Source: Candidatus Wallbacteria bacterium (GTDB taxonomy: Bacteria; Muiribacteriota; UBA6191; JACPRK01). From it: a DNA stretch of 64,000 bases. The stretch lies in assembly GCA_016213845.1 (NCBI GenBank), contig JACQZN010000031.1:62001-126000 (forward strand), read 5' to 3'. Made by a program: the position numbers and the translations under genes. Below the pieces are notes generated by a model, which saw nothing but the letters and a program-made list of their open reading frames with translations, had not been told where the DNA came from and ran no database searches. This document shows positions 9,144 through 19,367 of the stretch, piece by piece; position 1 is the first letter of the stretch, and each line of letters starts with the position of its first letter.

Positions 9144-9833
9144 TCAGTCGACCGGCTCGCCGGCGGCCGGATCTTCCTGCGGGTTCCCGGGAAGGGGCGG
9201 GAGCGTCGTGCCGAACATCCAGTCGGCGAGCGGGAAGGAGACGTTGAAGTTGCCGCGCGTCATGCGTCTGGGCTCGTGGTGGCGGGTGTGGTGCTCCCGG
9301 ATCAGCCGGGCGAAGGCAGAGCGGCCCAGCCACGTCTCCCTGGGCCAGTGGTGGACCGTGTGAAACCACTCGTAGACCAGATAGTAGGCGACAGCCGAGA
9401 AGAGATAGAGCCAGCCCAGGTTGGGGGAGACCGCTATCGTCAGCGTCACCGGCACGGGCGACGTCAAGAGCAGCAGGAACGGAAAGAAGAGGGGCGGAAA
9501 CAGGATGTGCCAGAGCTCCCGCGGCTCCCGGAACGCCATCTCGCGGTCCGTGTAGATGATGTGGTGCTGTGCGGCGTGACGCAGGTAGAGCTGCATCACG
9601 ATGGGCGTCGGATGGTGCATCCAGCCGCCGTGAATCCACCACTCCACGCAATTGGCGAAGACGAAGACGCCCGGCACGAAGAGCCACTGCCACCCGGGTG
9701 CCTCCCGGACCATCGAGAAGCTCAGCACCAGCAAGGCCACGCCGCAGAGGTTGATGAGCGTGAAGTGGACGTACCCGTTGTACCAGCCCGGAATCAGCTC
9801 CAGGAACGCCTGCCGCTTCTCCTCGATTCGCAT
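9144..9833 (-). CDS. Fatty acid hydroxylase/sterol desaturase superfamily membrane protein
   Basis: The 229-aa integral membrane protein carries the histidine clusters of the di-iron fatty acid hydroxylase superfamily: HGGWMHH near 73-79, HAAQHH near 90-95, HTVHH near 157-161 and HTRHH near 182-186. These ligate a di-iron centre that hydroxylates or desaturates a lipid; the substrate cannot be read from sequence. Four or so hydrophobic segments lie between the clusters. ATG at 9833 has GAGGAA upstream. It follows the DUF6265 gene by 19 bp on the same strand and is probably co-transcribed with it. The end is convergent with the metalloprotease gene, 31 bp away. Confidence 0.85.
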   Translation of the reverse strand: MRIEEKRQAFLELIPGWYNGYVHFTLINLCGVALLVLSFSMVREAPGWQWLFVPGVFVFANCVEWWIHGGWMHHPTPIVMQLYLRHAAQHHIIYTDREMAFREPRELWHILFPPLFFPFLLLLTSPVPVTLTIAVSPNLGWLYLFSAVAYYLVYEWFHTVHHWPRETWLGRSAFARLIREHHTRHHEPRRMTRGNFNVSFPLADWMFGTTLPPLPGNPQEDPAAGEPVD

Positions 9834-9852
9834 CGCACCGGGTTCCTCGCGG

Positions 9853-10821
9853 TCAGGGCCGTGCGAAGCGGAAGACGGTCCGTCTCGGCTTGCCGTCCGC
9901 CGTCTTCTCCAGGACGATCTCTATCGCCCGGCGCCCCAGGCGCCTGTATGTCAATCGCTCCGGCGGGTCCGATGAGTCCTCGAACCGCGCGATGCCTGGG
10001 CGCAGGCTGACCAGCCGGAAAGCGAGCGGCCGCTCCTTCTCCTCCCAGGCGACGAGGCCGTCGCCGAAATGGCGGATGCGCAAGGTGACACTGGCCCCTT
10101 CCGGCTCGAGGGCGCAAAGCTCGTAGAAAGCCGGCTTGCCGCCCTCGATGGCGCGGAAGGTCCCAACAAGCCCGCCACCCATCGCGGGCAGCCAGCTCTC
10201 CTCGACATCCATCCCGTTCCATCGGCCGACCCAGCGCCCCGCCAGCCAACCGAGCTCCGACACGGCGGCCGGCACGCCTGGTTGCTGCACAGGCGTCAGC
10301 TTCTTCAGCAACTCCGTGTCGTGCTCGTCTCGGTAGGGCTGCAGGTCCAGGTCCTTCGGCACCCGGTCCGTCTTCGATGCCGCCTGGGCGATCCACTTCT
10401 GCATGAAGGCGTCGTACTCGCGCCAGTCGACTCCGGCAGCCTCCACGGCCGCGCGTTCGGCGCGCAGCGCTATCTGGTGGGCGTGCTGGTAGGCCAGGCC
10501 CGGCAGGTTCTCCAGCGCTTTCTCGACGATCTCATGGAGCGCCAGGAACCGGTCGGACTCGACCCGCCCGCGCGAACCAGCGAAGGAGCGCGGAAGTTCC
10601 CGGTGGATGTAAATGGTCCGCCCGTCGACGCTGTAGCCGGCCAGGTACGGCACGTCGTGCTCGCGGTCCAGCCGGACCTTCCCGAGCGCCGACTCCATCG
10701 CGTCGAGCAGCATCGGGTCCGATTGCAAGTGGTCGCCCTCGAACGGCAGCGGCCGTGCTGCCGCCATCGTCATCCCTGCGGCGAGCGCGCCCAGGGCCAG
10801 GCTCAGTACTACCGCGCGCAT
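9853..10821 (-). CDS. Exported protein with C-terminal DUF6265-like domain
   Basis: Two in-frame ATGs exist. The one at 10821 is chosen because AGGAGG lies six bases before it, inside the extension from 10836. The 322-aa product starts with a signal peptide (MRAVVLSLALGALAAGM, ending near AAA). Residues about 20-170 are an uncharacterised helical domain with HEIVEKALENLP and several downstream His/Glu, possibly metal-binding. Residues about 195-322 match the DUF6265 pattern: LGWLAGRWVG, then EESWLPAMGGGLVGTFR, a small beta-barrel of unknown function. It is first in a two-gene operon with the fatty acid hydroxylase. No enzymatic activity can be assigned. Confidence 0.75.
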   Translation of the reverse strand: MRAVVLSLALGALAAGMTMAAARPLPFEGDHLQSDPMLLDAMESALGKVRLDREHDVPYLAGYSVDGRTIYIHRELPRSFAGSRGRVESDRFLALHEIVEKALENLPGLAYQHAHQIALRAERAAVEAAGVDWREYDAFMQKWIAQAASKTDRVPKDLDLQPYRDEHDTELLKKLTPVQQPGVPAAVSELGWLAGRWVGRWNGMDVEESWLPAMGGGLVGTFRAIEGGKPAFYELCALEPEGASVTLRIRHFGDGLVAWEEKERPLAFRLVSLRPGIARFEDSSDPPERLTYRRLGRRAIEIVLEKTADGKPRRTVFRFARP

Positions 10822-10887
10822 CCTCGACCTCCTCATGGTCGCCAGCAGGCTACCACGGGAGGGGCGGGGCGCCCCTCACGGGGACGT

Positions 10888-11298
10888 CTATCGCGGCAGA
10901 AGCCTCGAGGGCGCTGCGAGCGCTGCCCGTGGGGTCAGTCGGTCCCGGACTCTCCGCAGGCTGCCCGCGAAGGTGTCGCGGGCGCCGCCCCAATCCGCGT
11001 CGACATCGACGCTGGCGCGCAGGAACGGGTCCCAGCCCTCGCACTCGAGCGCGCGGATCAGGGCGTCCAGCGCGGCGAGCGCACCGGGCAAGTCCCTGCC
11101 GAAGAATCGAGTCAAGACGGTCTCCAGCTCTGCGAGGTCGCCTCCGGCCTGGAGCATTGCGTTGGCAAGAGCCGCCATCCCGCCCAGGCCCAGCCGGGTC
11201 ACGAATGGCGTCCCTGCGAATCCTCGCACCAGGCCGCAAAGCGCCTCGATCGGGGAGCACTCCAGACCGCCAGTGCCCGTAAGTCTGCGTCGTTCCAT
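10888..11298 (-). CDS. Hypothetical protein, 136 aa
   Basis: ATG at 11298 is preceded by AAAGGAG with good spacing, which selects this frame over the overlapping plus-strand frames. The protein is soluble, mostly helical and without signal peptide. It has a Gly/Ala-rich stretch (LGLGGMAALANAMLQAGG) and the segment DALIRALECEGWDPFL. No family was recognised. It is divergent from the PilT-like operon and separated from it by 185 bp. Confidence 0.6.
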   Translation of the reverse strand: MERRRLTGTGGLECSPIEALCGLVRGFAGTPFVTRLGLGGMAALANAMLQAGGDLAELETVLTRFFGRDLPGALAALDALIRALECEGWDPFLRASVDVDADWGGARDTFAGSLRRVRDRLTPRAALAAPSRLLPR

Positions 11299-11437
11299 CT
11301 CCAGCTCCTTTCGTCGTCGGTCGGTCCGCTGCCAAAGCAGTTTGAGTGCCAGTGCTCGCGAACCCGCCTCCCTGGTAGAGCGGAGTTGGGTGACGCCTGG
11401 CCGGGAGTAACATCGCGTTACGGTCCGCGACCACCTC

Positions 11438-11466
11438 TTTACATTGGGAACGGCTGAAGCTAAAAC
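11438..11466 (+). promoter_or_regulatory. Candidate promoter of the PilT-like operon
   Basis: TTTACA (11438-11443) and TAAAAC (11461-11466) are 17 bp apart. The predicted transcript would start near 11473, only about 11 bases before the TTG at 11484, which has no clear ribosome binding site. A small inverted repeat GTAAC-5-GTTAC lies just upstream at 11407-11421 and could be an operator. Confidence 0.4.
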
Positions 11467-11483
11467 ATTCCTCGCATCGCAAG

Positions 11484-13373
11484 TTGGCCCAGCGAGTTCG
11501 CCGCGACAGCTATCCCCCCTTGGATCGCCTTCTGGAACATCTCGCGCCCCAGCTCAGGAGCTGGCTGGAGCCGGCTCCCGAGGACGCGTCACTCGGGCCG
11601 GAGCTCAAGTCGGCGCTCCAGATGGTCATCCAGCAGCCGGAGCTGGGACGGGCGCTGGAGCTGGCCCGGTACGCGGTCGTCAGCAAGCAGCCCGCCGTGC
11701 TGGGCTGGGCCGCGCTGTTGACGGCCTGCTTCGACGACCCGAAGGCCCACAGTCTGCTCGACCGGCTGCTGCGGCACTCCGACGCCCGCATCCGACGAGC
11801 GGCCCTGGAGGCCTCGCAGATTGCCGAGACGCCGCTCGGCCTGCGGAGAGCCATCGCCGCGACGGCCGACCCGGAGCCGGAGATCGCGGAGTCAGCCCGT
11901 GCGATCCTCCGGAAGGCCGGCCAGACGCGCCTTGGCCCGCTGATCGGCGCGCTGCTCGACAAGGGAGACACCGCCTCGATCGATGACGCGGCGCGAGCCT
12001 TGACCTCGGTGGAGGATGCCGCGTACCTGGAACTGATGCGGCGCTGCTACGAGCGCGCCGATGTGGCGCTGAGGCGCAAGCTCGCCGCCGCGATGGGGCG
12101 GCTGGGCACGCAGGACGCGGCCGAGGAACTGCAGCTGCTGGCCCAGCACGACCCCGAGATCTCGGGCGAGCTCCGCATCGCGCGGGCCGCGGTGGTGGAG
12201 CGGTTGCGAGGGGAGGGCGGTGGCGCCCTGCCGCCCACTGCCGGGCCCGTGCCGGCCGCCACTGCGGCGGCCGCGATCCGGATCCACGCCCCGGAGCCGA
12301 CGACTCCCGCGCCGCCCAAGTCCACGCGCACGCGGCTGGAGGCGCTGCTCAGAAAGCTGGTCAGCCTGGGCGGGTCCGACCTCCATCTGAAGGCGGGCTT
12401 GGCACCGTACCTGAGGCGCGAGGGGCGGTTGATCCCGCTGAAGGAGCCGCCCCCGGACCGTGAGGAGTTGCTCGACTGCATGCGTGGTGCCTGCAGCCCG
12501 GAGCAGATGGAGCGCTTCATGAGGCTCGGCGATCTCGACCTGGCGCTCGGGCTGGCGGGCGTGGCGCGCTTTCGGTTGAACTTCATGATGGCGCGCGGGC
12601 AGCCCTCGCTCGTGGCCCGGGTCATCCCGACCGAAGTGCCGGGCATGGCCGCTCTGGGACTGCCGCAGTCGCTGCACGACCTGGCGCTCTCCCCCAAAGG
12701 ACTGCTTCTGGTCACTGGACCCACCGGCTCCGGCAAGTCCACGACGCTGGCGGCGATGCTGGACCTGATCAACTCCGTGCGGCGGGGCCACATCATCACC
12801 ATCGAGGACCCGATCGAGTTCATCCACCGCGACAAGCTTTCATCGGTCACCCAGCGGGAGGTCGGAGTCGACGTGGCCAGCTTCGCTGACGGTGTGCGGT
12901 TCGCCCTGAGACAGGACCCGGACGTGCTGCTGGTCGGCGAGCTGCGTGATCTCCTGACCGTGAGGGCTGCCTTCCAGGCCGCGGGGGCCGGCCGGCTGGT
13001 GCTGGGCACGCTCCACACCAACAGCGCCGCCAAGACCATCGAACGGCTCGTGAACATTTTTCCGCCGGAGGAGCAGCCCCAGGCCCGGATGTCACTCTCG
13101 CTGACGCTGTCCGGCGTGGTGAGCCAGACTCTGGCGGCGAAGGCCGGTGGCGGCCGGGTCGCGATCCACGAGATCCTGGTCGCCACGGGCGCGGTGCGCA
13201 AGGCGATCCGCGAGAAGCAGACCCAGGCGATTTACGGCCTCATGGAGTCTGGCGCCGCGGCCGGTATGACGACGCTCGAGCAGGGGTTGGCCCGGCTGGT
13301 CCGATCCCAGGCCGTCACGAAGGAAGAGGCGCTGGCGCTGGCCAACGAGCCGGCGCTGCTGGGGATGTTCTGA
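11484..13373 (+). CDS. PilT/GspE-type twitching ATPase with N-terminal HEAT-like repeats
   Basis: The 629-aa protein has a C-terminal PilT-like hexameric ATPase of the kind that retracts type IV pili: N2-domain start GGSDLHLKAG near 292-301, Walker A GPTGSGKST near 412, Asp box IITIEDPIEF, Walker B DPDVLLVGELRD and His box GTLHT. Residues about 1-240 are an unusual addition of HEAT/PBS-lyase-like helical repeats (RIRRAALEASQIAETP, ELRIARAAVVERLRG), joined by a Pro/Ala linker at about 245-280. The start is TTG at 11484 with no clear ribosome binding site; an upstream CTG is possible. It overlaps the next gene by one base (TGATG), so translation is coupled. No pilin or PilB gene is in the window. 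The repeats may bind a partner. Confidence 0.88.
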   Translation: MAQRVRRDSYPPLDRLLEHLAPQLRSWLEPAPEDASLGPELKSALQMVIQQPELGRALELARYAVVSKQPAVLGWAALLTACFDDPKAHSLLDRLLRHSDARIRRAALEASQIAETPLGLRRAIAATADPEPEIAESARAILRKAGQTRLGPLIGALLDKGDTASIDDAARALTSVEDAAYLELMRRCYERADVALRRKLAAAMGRLGTQDAAEELQLLAQHDPEISGELRIARAAVVERLRGEGGGALPPTAGPVPAATAAAAIRIHAPEPTTPAPPKSTRTRLEALLRKLVSLGGSDLHLKAGLAPYLRREGRLIPLKEPPPDREELLDCMRGACSPEQMERFMRLGDLDLALGLAGVARFRLNFMMARGQPSLVARVIPTEVPGMAALGLPQSLHDLALSPKGLLLVTGPTGSGKSTTLAAMLDLINSVRRGHIITIEDPIEFIHRDKLSSVTQREVGVDVASFADGVRFALRQDPDVLLVGELRDLLTVRAAFQAAGAGRLVLGTLHTNSAAKTIERLVNIFPPEEQPQARMSLSLTLSGVVSQTLAAKAGGGRVAIHEILVATGAVRKAIREKQTQAIYGLMESGAAAGMTTLEQGLARLVRSQAVTKEEALALANEPALLGMF

Positions 13374-14401
13374 TGGCACTGCCGCTCGAGAAGCTGCTCG
13401 ACGACCTCATCCGCAGAGGGGCGTCGGACCTGCACCTCAAGGCCCGCACGCCGGTCTACCTGCGGGTTCGCGGAGAGCTCGTGGCAACGGAGCACCCGGT
13501 GCCCGAGCCGGCCGATCTCGAAGCGCTTGCGGCGCGGATCTTTTCGGCTCCGCAGATGGCCCAGCTCGAAACAGACCGCCAGGTCGACGCGCCCTTCGTG
13601 CCGCCGGACGATCGCTCCCGGTATCGCGCCAGCGCTTGCTACCAGCGCGGAACGATCAGCCTGGTCCTCCGGCACATTCCTCGGATCGTGCCGAGCCTCG
13701 CGGCGCTGGGCGTGCCGAATGAGGCCGCCGCGCTGATGGACGCCCGGCGCGGGATGCTCCTGGTGACCGGCCCGGCCTCCAGCGGCAAGACCACGACGGT
13801 CGCGGCGCTCATCGAAGCGTACAACCAGGCGCGCGAGGGGCACGTCGTCACGCTCGAAGACCCGATCGAGTTCGTCCTGGAGAGCAAGCACTGTCTCATC
13901 AACCAGCGCCAGATCGGGACCGACACGCCTAGCTTCGACGCCGGCCTGCGCCACGTGCTGCGCCAGGACCCCGACGTCATCTTCGTCGGCGAGCTCAGGG
14001 ACCTGGAGACCGTCACCATCGCTCTGGCCGCTGCCGAAACAGGCCACCTCGTGCTCTCGACCCTGCAGACCCCCAACGCGGCCACGACGCTCGAGCAAGT
14101 GATCGGAATGTTTCCCGCCCAGCAGCAGGCCCAGTCGCGCCTGCAGATTTCGCTTGCGCTGGCGGGCGTGCTCTCCCAGCAGCTCGTCCTGACGCGTGAC
14201 CAGAAGCGACGGGTCGCCGCCTTCGAAGTGCTCGCTCCCACCGAGGCGCTGCGAAATCTGGTCCGCGCCAACCAGACCTTCCGGATCACCGACGCGCTCG
14301 AGACCACCCCCGGCTGCCGCTCGATGCGCCGCGCCCTGGCCGAGCTCGCCGCAGCCGGCCAGATCGCGCAAGAAGACGTCGCGCGCTATTCGACGGAGTA
14401 G
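13373..14401 (+). CDS. PilT/PilU-like ATPase, second paralogue, His box altered
   Basis: This 342-aa protein is a minimal PilT/PilU-type ATPase with the start RGASDLHLKA at 15-24, Walker A GPASSGKTTT near 133-142, Asp box VVTLEDPIEF and Walker B DPDVIFVGELRDLETV. The His box normally reads TLHT; here it is STLQT (near 228-232), so the conserved His is Gln. The loss could reduce catalysis and make this subunit regulatory, as PilU is to PilT, though that is inference. ATG at 13373 overlaps the stop codon of the HEAT-PilT gene by one base, so the two are co-translated. The gene ends at the edge of a repeat module. Confidence 0.88.
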   Translation: MALPLEKLLDDLIRRGASDLHLKARTPVYLRVRGELVATEHPVPEPADLEALAARIFSAPQMAQLETDRQVDAPFVPPDDRSRYRASACYQRGTISLVLRHIPRIVPSLAALGVPNEAAALMDARRGMLLVTGPASSGKTTTVAALIEAYNQAREGHVVTLEDPIEFVLESKHCLINQRQIGTDTPSFDAGLRHVLRQDPDVIFVGELRDLETVTIALAAAETGHLVLSTLQTPNAATTLEQVIGMFPAQQQAQSRLQISLALAGVLSQQLVLTRDQKRRVAAFEVLAPTEALRNLVRANQTFRITDALETTPGCRSMRRALAELAAAGQIAQEDVARYSTE

Positions 14402-14530
14402 CGAGTAGTGAGTAGTGAGCAGGCTGCGGCTCACTCCACTCGTCCTGAGCTCGTCGAAGGACGCCCCCCCATGGATACCGGGCCAGCCGGCTACTACCTA
14501 CTGTCTACTGACTACTGTCTACTCTCTCGA
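14399..14530. repeat. Repeat module: heptamer array plus CTTCGA/CTCAGG hairpin
   Basis: Degenerate 7-bp units (GAGTAGY type) at about 14399-14420 are followed by TCCTGAGCTCGTCGAAGGA at about 14443-14461, an imperfect palindrome, and then by further CTACTGY-type units at about 14490-14525. The same combination, in the opposite order, lies at 63781-63916. It sits between the end of the second pilT-like gene and the GH31 gene, and the last codons and stop of the GH31 gene lie inside it. Confidence 0.75.
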
Positions 14531-16607
14531 AGAGCGGCGGCTGACCGAGCGGCGCCTCCACCTGGTGCGTCCCGGGACCCTGGTAGAGCTTGCCGCTCCA
14601 CCAGTGGCGCCAGGACGAGCCGGCGGGGAAGTAGACGGCCCGCTTCCGGGCTCCCCGCGCAAAGACGGGCGCGCACATCACCGACGGGCCCAGCAGGTAC
14701 TGATCCGTGACCTTCAGTGTCGCGGGGTCTTTCGGGTAGGAAAGGTACAGATGCCGCATCAACGGCATCCCGCTCGAAACGGCCTCGCGCGCGGCCTCGA
14801 CAATCCGAGGCTGCAACTGCCGGTGCAGCTTGGCCATCGCCGCGAAGTGGCCCAACACCCGAGGATTGGAATCCAGCTGCCGGTTGAGCTGTCTCCAGTA
14901 GCCTTCATGCGTTCGCAAGAGCGGGCTCAGCGCGCCCGACTCGACCCATCGCATCAAGAGCTCGTCTCCTCGGGGCAGCGAGACCAGCGACGTGAACCCA
15001 CCGGCGTCGAAGTGGTAGAACGGCACGCCCGAGAGCCCCAGGTTCAGTCCGGCCAGCGTCGCAGAGGGCAGCCCGTCGTCCGCGCTCCAGCTCGTGTTCT
15101 GGTCACCCCCCCAGACGATGTCCGATACCGGCGTCGAGCCGATGTGACCCGAGCGGTTGAACACGACGAAGTCTCCGTCCGGCCGGGCGGCCTGGAACAC
15201 TTCGCGGTTGAGCCTCGCCCACTCGACCGGGTAGCGGTTGTGGAAGAGCGGCGCTCCCTCGGGCGCTGCGATGCGGCCGTCCCACGGAAGCCACTCCCCG
15301 AAGTCGGCCATCCAGCCGTCCATCCCGAGTGCGATCGCCTTGCGGATGTAGCCAGCCATGAACTCGCGGGCCGCCGGGTTCGAAATGTCCAGCAGTCCGC
15401 AGCGGAAGGTCGAGATGAGTTGCACGTAGGGCGTGCCGTCCTGCTTGCGGACCAGGAATCCCCGGCGCGCGGCCTCCTCGAATTCGGGAAATCCCGGTTC
15501 CAGGAAGGTGTTGAAGTAGCCCATGAACCGGACTCCCCGCCCGTGGAGCTCGTTGATGAAGTTGCCCAGCGACGGGTAGAGCTTCTCGTCGGCAGTCCAG
15601 TGGTAGCGCACGTCGTAGCCGTAGAGCTTGCTTCGCGCTCCCAGCCAGTCCTGCGCCCAGACGGCGTCGATCGGTGCCCCCGCGGCCCGCAGCCGATCGA
15701 GAAACTGGCGCAGCCGCGCCGGACCGCCCTGGCAGGCCACCCAGACGCCGAAGCCCCATTCGGGGAGCATGCGCGGCCGGCCCGTGACGCTCGTCAGTCG
15801 CCGGAGGACGTCGGCCGGTGAAGGCCCATCGAAGAGTCGCAGGGCCCCCTGACCCTCCCAGAACTCGATGCCGATCTGGTCTTGCCTCGGCGCCACGGCG
15901 CAGTCGAAGACTGCGCGCGCCGCGGTCTCTGCGAGAACGCCGTACCCGCGGGTCGAAAGGAAGTACGGGAGCGGGAAGTAGCTGTCCGTCGTGCTCCCCG
16001 TGAACGGAAACCGGATGCCGCCATCGCGCCTCCCGATGCCCTGCTCCGAAACCCAGACGGGGACGCGCCTGCCGGCGTGCAACGTCCGGTTGAACTGTTC
16101 CCCGAAGCCAAGGAACTCTTCCCCGGGATGCGCGCGGAATACGAACCGGCAGCGGTTGAAGCGACTGTCAGGAGTGCCCGCCAGGATCCGGAGGATGCCC
16201 TCCCCGTCGGCCGAGACAGTGACCTGGCACGGGCCGGCGGTCGACCCGGCTGTCACGCGCAACGTGCCATCTTGAAGCTCCGCGGCCGTGACGGCGCCAA
16301 GAGCCACGCTCTCCTGAATCTCCTGGTCGAACCGGAAGCTGCCCAGACTGGAATCCACCCGTTCGACCGCCCGTGAGAGGACGACAAACGGCACGCCGGG
16401 CTTGGTGGCCAAGAGGGGCTCGGCCCCGCCCACCCCCCGAACTTCCAGCCCGAACGGATTCTCGAGCACGCGCACATCGAAGCCTCCGACCGCGAAGCGA
16501 TTCTCCGCCCGCGCCGCGCCGCCCGGCACCGCAAGCGCCAGGAACGCCGCCGCCGCCAGAAGCCAGAATCCGGGCAATTGTCGAACCAAATCCGGTAGTC
16601 GAATCAT
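14505..16607 (-). CDS. Secreted glycoside hydrolase family 31 enzyme, YihQ-like
   Basis: The 700-aa protein has a signal peptide (hydrophobic core FWLLAAAAFLALAVPGG, cleavage near ARA-E), an N-terminal beta-sandwich and a GH31 TIM barrel. The nucleophile Asp is in GWMADFGEWLP near 434, and the acid/base Asp in WGGDQNTSWSADDGLP near 502. Overall pattern (VWAQDWLGAR, THEGYWR, MRHLYL) is closest to bacterial YihQ-type alpha-glycosidases. The residues I recall binding the sulfonate in E. coli YihQ (R301, W304, Y508) align with Asp, Tyr and Phe here (YDVRYHW; DAGGFTS), so sulfoquinovose is not the expected substrate. Start ATG at 16607 (GGGACTGGCG before it). The last five codons are repeat-derived sequence. 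The gene converges on the pilT-like pair and appears monocistronic. Confidence 0.9.
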   Translation of the reverse strand: MIRLPDLVRQLPGFWLLAAAAFLALAVPGGAARAENRFAVGGFDVRVLENPFGLEVRGVGGAEPLLATKPGVPFVVLSRAVERVDSSLGSFRFDQEIQESVALGAVTAAELQDGTLRVTAGSTAGPCQVTVSADGEGILRILAGTPDSRFNRCRFVFRAHPGEEFLGFGEQFNRTLHAGRRVPVWVSEQGIGRRDGGIRFPFTGSTTDSYFPLPYFLSTRGYGVLAETAARAVFDCAVAPRQDQIGIEFWEGQGALRLFDGPSPADVLRRLTSVTGRPRMLPEWGFGVWVACQGGPARLRQFLDRLRAAGAPIDAVWAQDWLGARSKLYGYDVRYHWTADEKLYPSLGNFINELHGRGVRFMGYFNTFLEPGFPEFEEAARRGFLVRKQDGTPYVQLISTFRCGLLDISNPAAREFMAGYIRKAIALGMDGWMADFGEWLPWDGRIAAPEGAPLFHNRYPVEWARLNREVFQAARPDGDFVVFNRSGHIGSTPVSDIVWGGDQNTSWSADDGLPSATLAGLNLGLSGVPFYHFDAGGFTSLVSLPRGDELLMRWVESGALSPLLRTHEGYWRQLNRQLDSNPRVLGHFAAMAKLHRQLQPRIVEAAREAVSSGMPLMRHLYLSYPKDPATLKVTDQYLLGPSVMCAPVFARGARKRAVYFPAGSSWRHWWSGKLYQGPGTHQVEAPLGQPPLFERVDSSQ

Positions 16608-16670
16608 CGCCAGTCCCTACTACGAGTGCCCGGCCCAAAAGATGCAACCCGGCCCCCAGGTAACCCGGTA

Positions 16671-16699
16671 CGAAATCCCGGTACAGGTAGACGCCACGG
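16671..16699 (-). repeat. 29-bp dispersed repeat, copy 1
   Basis: Read on the minus strand this is CCGTGGCGTCTACCTGTACC followed by GGGATTTCG. A second copy with 27 of 29 identical bases lies at 50136-50164 on plus. Both are intergenic and upstream of genes. The rest of 16608-16885 holds no coding frame that I can support. Confidence 0.6.
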
Positions 16700-16818
16700 C
16701 TTTCCGGCTTTCCTCCCGGACAGGTCGTCCCCGTTCGGGTCCACGGCCGCGGCTGCCCGGGCAGCCTTCCGCCATCAGCGACATCGACGTGGGGGCCTGG
16801 CCATGCCAAACTGATCGC

Positions 16819-16833
16819 TGGCACGGATTGTGC
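16819..16833 (+). promoter_or_regulatory. Candidate sigma-54 (-24/-12) promoter of icd
   Basis: TGGCACGGATTGTGC matches the RpoN consensus TGGCACG-N4-TTGC with one mismatch in the -12 element. GG and GC are exactly 10 bases apart. A transcript would start near 16845, about 40 bases before the icd ATG. No activator gene is visible in the window. Confidence 0.45.
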
Positions 16834-16876
16834 GGATGCTGATGCTTCGTCCCATCGGACCGCATGGCTGATTTAA

Positions 16877-19120
<2,244 letters not shown>

Positions 19121-19128
19121 GGTGTTCT

Positions 19129-19164
19129 CAGGGCCCGCCCGCACAAGTAGCGGGCCGGGCCCTG
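19129..19164 (+). terminator. GC-rich hairpin after icd
   Basis: CAGGGCCCGCCCGC pairs with GCGGGCCGGGCCCTG across a 7-base loop, with one bulged base. It starts 9 bp after the icd stop codon. There is no T-run, so it may stop transcription only with help or may protect the 3' end of the message. Confidence 0.6.
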
Positions 19165-19172
19165 ATGGTCAT

Positions 19173-19356
19173 GGGGCAATCCCGCAAGGGTTGTACGAAA
19201 TCTCTCCCAGGGCTTCGCCCCGAACCCCACCCTAGAGTCACTGACCCCATGTAACCCCGGTGTCAAATGGGTGTCCAGAGGGCCTCTGGCCCTTTGGCGG
19301 GGGGTCGGGGGCAGAGCCCATGAGTGGATTCAGTACAACTCAAGGACGATTGCCCC
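19173..19356. repeat. 184-bp element with long imperfect terminal inverted repeats
   Basis: The left arm starts GGGGCAAT, with TTGTAC and GGGCTTCGCCCCGAACCCC further in. The right arm holds the reverse complement of the same landmarks in the same order (GGGGTCGGGGGCAGAGCCC, GTACAA, ATTGCCCC). Arms are about 55 bases and imperfect. The element fills the space between the convergent icd and aldo/keto reductase genes. It encodes nothing evident. It may be a MITE-like relic or a bidirectional stop structure. Confidence 0.6.
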
Positions 19357-19367
19357 CCCTTGCCGGG

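Noticed and set aside
14505-16607. Calling the GH31 enzyme a sulfoquinovosidase
   Set aside because: Overall pattern fits YihQ, but the sulfonate-binding positions I recall are replaced by Asp, Tyr and Phe.
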